Shown here piece by piece: positions 58,974-64,000 of a stretch of DNA of 64,000 bases. Below the pieces are notes generated by a model. The model made no database searches, was not told the origin of the DNA, and saw nothing but the letters and a program-made list of their open reading frames with translations. Source of the DNA: Ampelocalamus luodianensis (taxonomy: Eukaryota > Streptophyta > Magnoliopsida > Poales > Poaceae); assembly GCA_036346255.1 (NCBI GenBank), contig CM070633.1, forward strand, positions 18,848,001-18,912,000, given 5' to 3'. How positions within the stretch are numbered: the stretch's first letter is position 1; each line of letters begins with the position of its first letter. The position numbers and the translations under genes are program-made.

Positions 58974-60067
58974 TGTAACACCTCGGCTTCACAAAAGCCC
59001 GAAATGTCACATACGACTACTATCACTACTAATTTTAACCATTTAACAAGAATCATTATCAGCTAGACTCAAATAATAAACATTTTACTAATTGACAAGT
59101 CATAAATTTCAGCAACTTAAATTCTATAAATCGAATGGAATAATTAACACATATCTACTTATCACTATCAACACTAGCAAAACTATCTACTCAACAGATA
59201 AGCTTACCATCTAAGCATGTAACCAAGAGTTAAAAAGGTAATACAACCCCCATAGAAAGCAGAACCATGTGAAAAAATAGAAATTCCACAAGTTAACCAT
59301 TTATTATATTTAAATTTGCTAACTGAACTTTAGCTAGGTGAAATAATTGTCTAGTGATGTGAAGTGCCCAAAAATGCTAACATTCCATTTAACTGATTGC
59401 TAAAGTCAGATTACCAAAACCTGTCAAAATACTGACAGATTCGTACAACAGTCGCACTAATAAATTCACAACTTTTGCTACAGAGGTCCAAATAATACGA
59501 TCTAGCACTTCATCGAAAGCTATTGACGTCCTCTACAACTCTCTAGGAGAAGCCCAAGACTGAATGCATACTTAACTATATCAAAACGTCTGTCTAACGC
59601 GATCTGTCCTGAGGAGACAGAAATACCGACATTGATTAACTATCCAAAAACGCATCGGATCAAAGGGGAATTAAGGTTACCCTTTAAGAATCGCAGGGAG
59701 ATGACGAACCACCCCTACAAAGAAGATCCTCTCCCTCTTCCCCTTCTTCTTCTTCTTCTTGGTGGCAAAGACCGAAGAGAGACAGCGCAAAGAGGCGGGG
59801 CGGTCATTGTTCACAGTGGGTACTGTAGAGATGTTGACGGCCATCAGAGTGGGTACTGTAGCATGTCATGCTACAGTACCATCCCTAGGGTTTCCCCCTC
59901 CTTTTATTGGTGGTCAGCCCCTCCTGGGCCTCCTGGGCTAAAGCCTGAGGCCCAGGTTGTCGAATAATTGCAGAAACCCCTTCTAATCCTCTATTAATTC
60001 TATTTTTTTCTAGTTGATTCTTCGCTCTAATTCTTTTTTTTCACTTAAATAGACTTGGGGTATTACA
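58974..60067 (-). repeat. E0 5' LTR (1,094 bp)
   Basis: Starts TGTAACACCTCGG beside the PBS and ends GGGTATTACA. It is less than half the length of the other LTRs and lacks the hairpin cluster and the sequence around it. The CATAACTTTT-like unit (near 59468) and the sense start with its TATA-like box and telobox are kept. It is the outermost LTR on the right of the stack. Confidence 0.87.
59852..59880 (-). repeat. 29-bp palindrome in the E0 LTR
   Basis: GGTACTGTAGCATG and its exact reverse complement CATGCTACAGTACC are separated by one T, giving 14-bp perfect arms next to the telobox (59885-59893). Confidence 0.85.
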
Positions 60068-60087
60068 TGTTCACCACCTGTCGCGAG

Positions 60088-60142
60088 ATGAAATGGCGAT
60101 ATGATGCTGTTGCCGGCCACGTGGCACCTGTCGCCATTTCAT
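60088..60142. repeat. Short inverted repeat beyond the stack
   Basis: ATGAAATGGCGA (60088-60099) and TCGCCATTTCAT (60131-60142) are exact 12-bp arms around a GCCAC-GTGGC palindrome (60116-60125). It may be a remnant of a small DNA transposon; no TSD was established. Confidence 0.5.
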
Positions 60143-60308
60143 TAGGCGACATGTGGCCATTAGTGCATTTTTTGACTATTTAAGTTTTTAATTATTAACT
60201 TAAATAATATTGTTTAAAAAATTTGAGATCAAATTATATATCAAACTTGTAGTGTCGATCAGCATTTCAGGACAATACCTCAAATCAGTGAGCTGAAGTT
60301 TATCTTGT

Positions 60309-60620
60309 GCATGCTGAAATCTATTTGCATTATTTCTATAGTGGGGCATTACCACGGTGCCCACACTGTGCAAAGATAATGGACAAGTTATCACTTCACA
60401 GGCATAGAAAAAAGAAGACACCTCAATTGGCACCATATCCAATAGTACAGTGCATAGGATCGCTTGTGGGTCATACAATATTGGATAATAAATTTGTATG
60501 TGCCATGTATCACGTCTCCGGGTTGGCATGAGATCTCTGAAGGCTAAATTACACATCTAATTGTCATTCTTATGCTTTAAGTCTATTGGAAGCGTTCTGT
60601 TAAATGGCCGGTAATCGGTA
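60309..60620. repeat. Right-flank repeat, copy 1 (diverged)
   Basis: Shares block order with copies 2 and 3: GCATGCTGA, an ATAAAGTGGG-like block, a CACTGT block, CTTGTGGGTCA, GGTTGGCA-GAGAT, and GGAAGCGTTCT. Clearly related but with many substitutions and an insertion. Confidence 0.65.
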
Positions 60621-60682
60621 TTTCAGTTCATTAGTTATTAAAAAAATTAACTAATTAATTATTAGTTTGTCTGTTGCATGCT

Positions 60683-61095
60683 GACATGATATGCAGTATT
60701 CATAAAGTGGGTCACGACCAAGATGGCTACACTGTACCAAAATAATCGACAACTAGCCGCTCGTGGGTCACTATGGTCATGCACATTATTGCATAATATA
60801 TGTCATCGATCTTGTCCTGCGGTTGGCACGAGATGTCTCAACTCTCATGTCTAAAATTACATATATAGCTAAATGTCCTTGTGATTCAGCTCTATCGGAA
60901 GCATTCTCTTAAACTTTTATTACCAAGCGTGCATCTGAAACTGTGAAAAAAGAATGCCCGGTACAGTTCACATTTCATTAGATAAAAAGTCACCCTGACT
61001 CAAATCATCCTCCTGATCCTTCTACCGAAACAAAACATTTTCGATCAGATTAAAAAATTATCAACTGTGAGGAAAGTAGATCCTCGATTAAATGT
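60683..61095. repeat. Right-flank repeat, copy 2
   Basis: Nearly identical over about 410 bases to 63299-63709, in the same direction, from GACATGATATGC to GATTAAATGT. No coding signal, no TG...CA ends and no evident terminal inverted repeat, so the class is undecided. Confidence 0.88.
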
Positions 61096-62507
61096 AACCT
61101 GCCCCTGGCTGCCCCCTTTGGCCCTTTCCCTTGCTTCCCGCTGGACCGCCGCCTGCCGCTGCACCGAGGCGTCGAGATCCCGCCGGCCGGCAGCTACAAC
61201 TACGGCGTACGGTTTGGGACTTCGGTGTTGAGGAAGCACACCAAACAGAGACAGTGGGGATTGGGTAATCGATCGATCGATTCATTCCATCAAGTCGAGG
61301 CTGCGTGCGTCAGGAGGCGTGGGGCGCGGGCCACGCTTGGGTTGGACTGTTGGGTAATGGGTTGAGGCGTTGAGAGTTTTGGCGAATGCGACGCACAAAC
61401 GCAGCGACATGCCCGGGAAAGCTCCATTCCATGGCGGCGGCGGGGCATGACAGGGACTCCACGGCTCGTGGCCGGTGAGCCTGTCGGGACCGGATTAACA
61501 ATGCAGAACCATCTGTGTACATAAAGACTAGTCCTCAGATTGGATTAGTAGCGAGTGCATATAGTAATATTATTTAATATCAAACACATATCTCATAGAA
61601 ACAAAGCTATTTTGGCCCTGTTTGGAGAAGTTGTAACTTTCTAGAAAATTACTTTTGACTTTCTGAGTTGAAAAACAGCTGTATCTTATAACGCTATTTG
61701 GAAGAGCTGTAGCTTTTGTCATAAACTGTTTTTTAGCTTTCCGGTTGAAAAGCAAATGTGGCTGATGGTGGCAGCTTTTCCTAAAAGGTCCTTTAGCAGT
61801 ATGGCTTTTTGTTAGGTGACTGATTGTTTTGAGTTGTGAAATATCCAAAATTCCCATAAGACGGATGACACTCGACCGGGACCAGCGGAGGTAGAGGTGG
61901 GGGCGTAGGCACGGACGGCGACATCAACCGGAGGGAAGCAGCAGTGGCGCCCTCTGAAGTGGAGACGGTGGCGTAAGGACCAACCGCGAATGGAACCAGC
62001 GGTGGCAACCGGCACCAGCGGTGATGATCGGGACCAGTGGCGGTGGCGATGAGCAGATTGATATATAGGGCATGTGAACGATGTAGGGAGATGCGGCGGG
62101 TGGTGAAGACCTCTGACGGTGGGGCCGGTTGGAGCCGATGGAGAAGGGCAGTGGGTGGTAAAGACCTTCGACAGTGGGGCCAGTTAGATCCGAGGGAGAA
62201 GCATGTTGGAAGCCGGCCAGAGCCAAGGAAGATGGGCGGTGGGGGCTGGCCAGAGCCGAGGGAGAAGGGCGGTGGGTCTAACATGCCGGTCGCACCAGCA
62301 TTAAAGGTAACTTGGTTGGGAATTAGTTTCGGTGAAATTTTCTGAAATCATATATGACCCTAAAAGCCAGGGTTACCTATCAAAAGGCATAAAATTCGGG
62401 CTTTTCTACGACTACTATCGGGTTATGAAATTTATTATAAAAAAAAATAAAAATAAAAGTTGGAATTAACAACATATATCGAAAACTGGCACACATGCAA
62501 ATACAAT
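61096..62507. other. GC-rich and low-complexity region without a recognisable gene
   Basis: 61096-61530 is GC-rich and could hold a captured gene fragment; no frame is recognisable. At 61614 GGCCCTGTTTGG begins an AT-rich stretch of the kind seen at the ends of some grass DNA transposons; no opposite end was found. 61860-62285 consists of degenerate repeats of a GAGCCGAGGGAGAAG-type unit, which gives long but low-complexity frames. 62340-62507 is plain AT-rich DNA. Confidence 0.5.
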
Positions 62508-63290
62508 TTTAATCAGGCTCTACACACCTTATTTACCTATTCTAGAAGTTTTACAAAACTTTTAGACCTACCTTGCTATTTTCTTTGTTTAAAATGTATT
62601 TTCGGTATGTACAGAATATTTATTATGCAAAAATAAGAATATAATTGAAGGAGGGAATATTTTAATCAAGCTCTACACTCCATATTTAGCTACTCTGAAA
62701 TTTTTTACAGAATTTTTAGAGCAACCTTGCTATTTTTCTAGTTTCAAATGTATTCTTGGTATGTACACAATATTTATTGTGGAAAAATGAGAACATAATA
62801 GAAGCAGTGAATACTTTAATCGGGCTCTACACACCAGATTTAGCTACTCTGGACTTTTACAGAATTTTTAGAGCTACATTACAATTTTTCTAGTTTAAAA
62901 TGTATTCTCGATATGTACACAATATTTATCGTGCAAAAATGAGAACATAATTGCAGCTGTGAATACTTTAATCATGATCTACACACTCGATTTAGCTACT
63001 CTGGATTTTTTACAAAATTTTTAGAGCTACGTTGCAATTTTCTAGTTTAAAATGTATTATCGTTGTGTATAGAATATTTATCAAGCAAAAATAAAAACAT
63101 AATTGAAGCTGAGAATACTTTAATCAGGCTCTACACACACCCTATTTAGCTACTCTAGAATTTTTATAGAATTTTTAGAGCTACTTTGCTATTTTTCTAG
63201 TTTAAAATATATTCTCGGTATGTACATAATATTTATCATGCAAAAATGAGAACATAATTAAAGTTGAGAATATTTATCATGCAAAAAATT
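62508..63290. repeat. Tandem array, about 153-bp monomer, five copies plus a fragment
   Basis: TTTAATC starts units at 62508, 62661, 62815, 62967 and 63119 (spacings 153, 154, 152, 152). Each unit contains GCTCTACAC, TTAGCTACTCT, TTTTTAGAGC, CTAGTTTAAAATGTATTC and TATTTAT-TGCAAAAAT in that order. A sixth, short unit ends where repeat copy 3 begins. The array is AT-rich. Confidence 0.9.
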
Positions 63291-63298
63291 TTAGAGCC

Positions 63299-63706
63299 GA
63301 CATGATATGCAGTATTCATAAAGTGGGCCACGACCAAGATGGCTACATTGTATCAAAATAATTGACAACTAGCCGCTCGTGGGCCACTTTGGTCATGCAC
63401 ATTATTGCATAATGTATGTCATCGATCTTATCCCACGTTTGGCACGAGATGTATCAACTCTCATGTCTAAAATTACATATATAGCTAGATGTCCTTGTGA
63501 TTCAGCTCTATTGGAAGTATTCTCTTGAACTTTTATTACCAAGCGTGCATCTGAAACTGTGAAAAAAGAATTCCCGGCACAGTTCACATTTCATTAGATA
63601 AAAAAAATCACCCTGACTAAAATCACCTGATCCTTCTACCGAAACAAAACATTTTCGATCAGATTAAAAAATTATCAACTGTGAGGAAAGTAGATCCTCG
63701 ATTAAA
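63299..63706. repeat. Right-flank repeat, copy 3
   Basis: Near-identical to 60683-61095. Similarity stops where an LTR-like TGTGACAGCCC begins at 63707, which marks that position as an insertion point. Confidence 0.88.
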
Positions 63707-64000
63707 TGTGACAGCCCAAAATTAGGTTGTTTCTCGCTTCCCTTGCTTAAATTAGTTTTCCCTGGATTTTTTGGAGCATTTCTATTTTTGGCAATTTAAT
63801 TAAATCTCTTTCTATTAATGTAACATCCCAATGATTGAAGTTTCAAAACCTTTTTGAGTAGTTTAGCCCTTTGAAAAATTTCACAAAATTTTATTTGAAT
63901 TTAACTAAGATTAAATGGAACTATCTAAAGTCCAAACAATTTAATGTCGGAATCATGTGGAGAAGAAAGTTACCGTTGAAACCTTCGTCGCCGTTTTCCG
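63707..64000 (+). mobile_element. Two LTR-like starts at the window edge
   Basis: TGTGACAGCCCAAAATT at 63707 and TGTAACATCCCAA at 63829 both resemble the start of the T LTR (TGTAACATCCCAAAATT). The simplest reading is a plus-strand LTR starting at 63707 with another LTR inserted 122 bases into it. Both are cut by the window end, so no TSD can be checked. Confidence 0.55.

Noticed and set aside
60307..60531. 74-codon frame with a CPHC...HRH pattern resembling a zinc finger
   Set aside because: It lies in a repeat copy, the spacing does not fit a C2H2 finger, and the other copies do not keep the frame.
61793..62284. 163-codon proline-rich frame
   Set aside because: It comes from degenerate GC-rich repeats. 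All frames across it are low-complexity and no domain is visible.

Overview
This window is plant nuclear DNA, most likely from a grass or another monocot with a large repeat fraction. I infer that from Ty3/gypsy LTR retrotransposons of plant type, primer-binding sites of the initiator-tRNA-Met kind (TGGTATCAGAGC), LTRs of 2-3 kb and the GC-rich 5' parts of those LTRs. I could support no intact cellular gene. About 60 kb of the 64 kb is one stack of LTR elements nested inside each other; nearly every boundary is fixed by a 5-bp target-site duplication (TSD).

Nesting (my labels). E0 is the outermost element, minus strand; only its internal pieces (27696-27978, 48774-49981, 58950-58973) and its 5' LTR (58974-60067) are in view. 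Three things are inserted in E0. (1) E1, minus: internal pieces 1-2649, 22079-22910 and 25311-25720, and 5' LTR 25721-27695. E1 carries E2 (2650-22078, TSD CTGAC) and a solo LTR on the plus strand (22911-25310, TSD ACAAC). E2 carries element A (9031-18836, TSD ATCAA). (2) T, plus strand, 27979-48773 (TSD AAAAT), whose 3' LTR is split by E3 (38930-47931, minus, TSD CCTTG). (3) E4, minus, 49982-58949 (TSD CCTAA). The deepest stack in view is E0 > E1 > E2 > A.

Coding capacity. Only A and T encode retroelement proteins. A (minus) has gag, zinc knuckle, protease and a 597-codon RT-RNase H-integrase frame, broken at both ends. T (plus, Tekay/Del-like) has an extra upstream ORF, gag, protease, RT, RNase H and integrase, all with frameshifts or stops. 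E0-E4 have about 4 kb of A-rich, essentially non-coding internal DNA (LARD-type non-autonomous elements). They share with A the PBS, the leader after it, the polypurine tract and the LTR layout; E2 and E3 also keep a scrap of integrase C terminus. A or a close relative is therefore the likely source of proteins for them.

The most interesting signal is in the LTRs of A, E1, E2, E3, E4 and the solo LTR: a 190-350 bp cluster of six to ten consecutive short hairpins. Their loops are conserved while their stems differ between families by paired, compensating changes. On the transcribed strand several stems are capped by GGGA, a GNRA tetraloop. E0's shorter LTR lacks the cluster, so it behaves as a module. 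Other conserved structures are a palindrome just downstream of the PBS, a telobox near the presumed promoter, and TACTGTAGCA inverted repeats.

Right flank (60068-64000): three copies of a 300-410 bp repeat, a tandem array of about 153-bp monomers, a GC-rich low-complexity stretch, and two LTR-like starts 122 bp apart at the window edge. Many small differences between paired LTRs are losses at CTG/CAG and CCCG sites, so some frameshifts may be sequencing or polishing errors.
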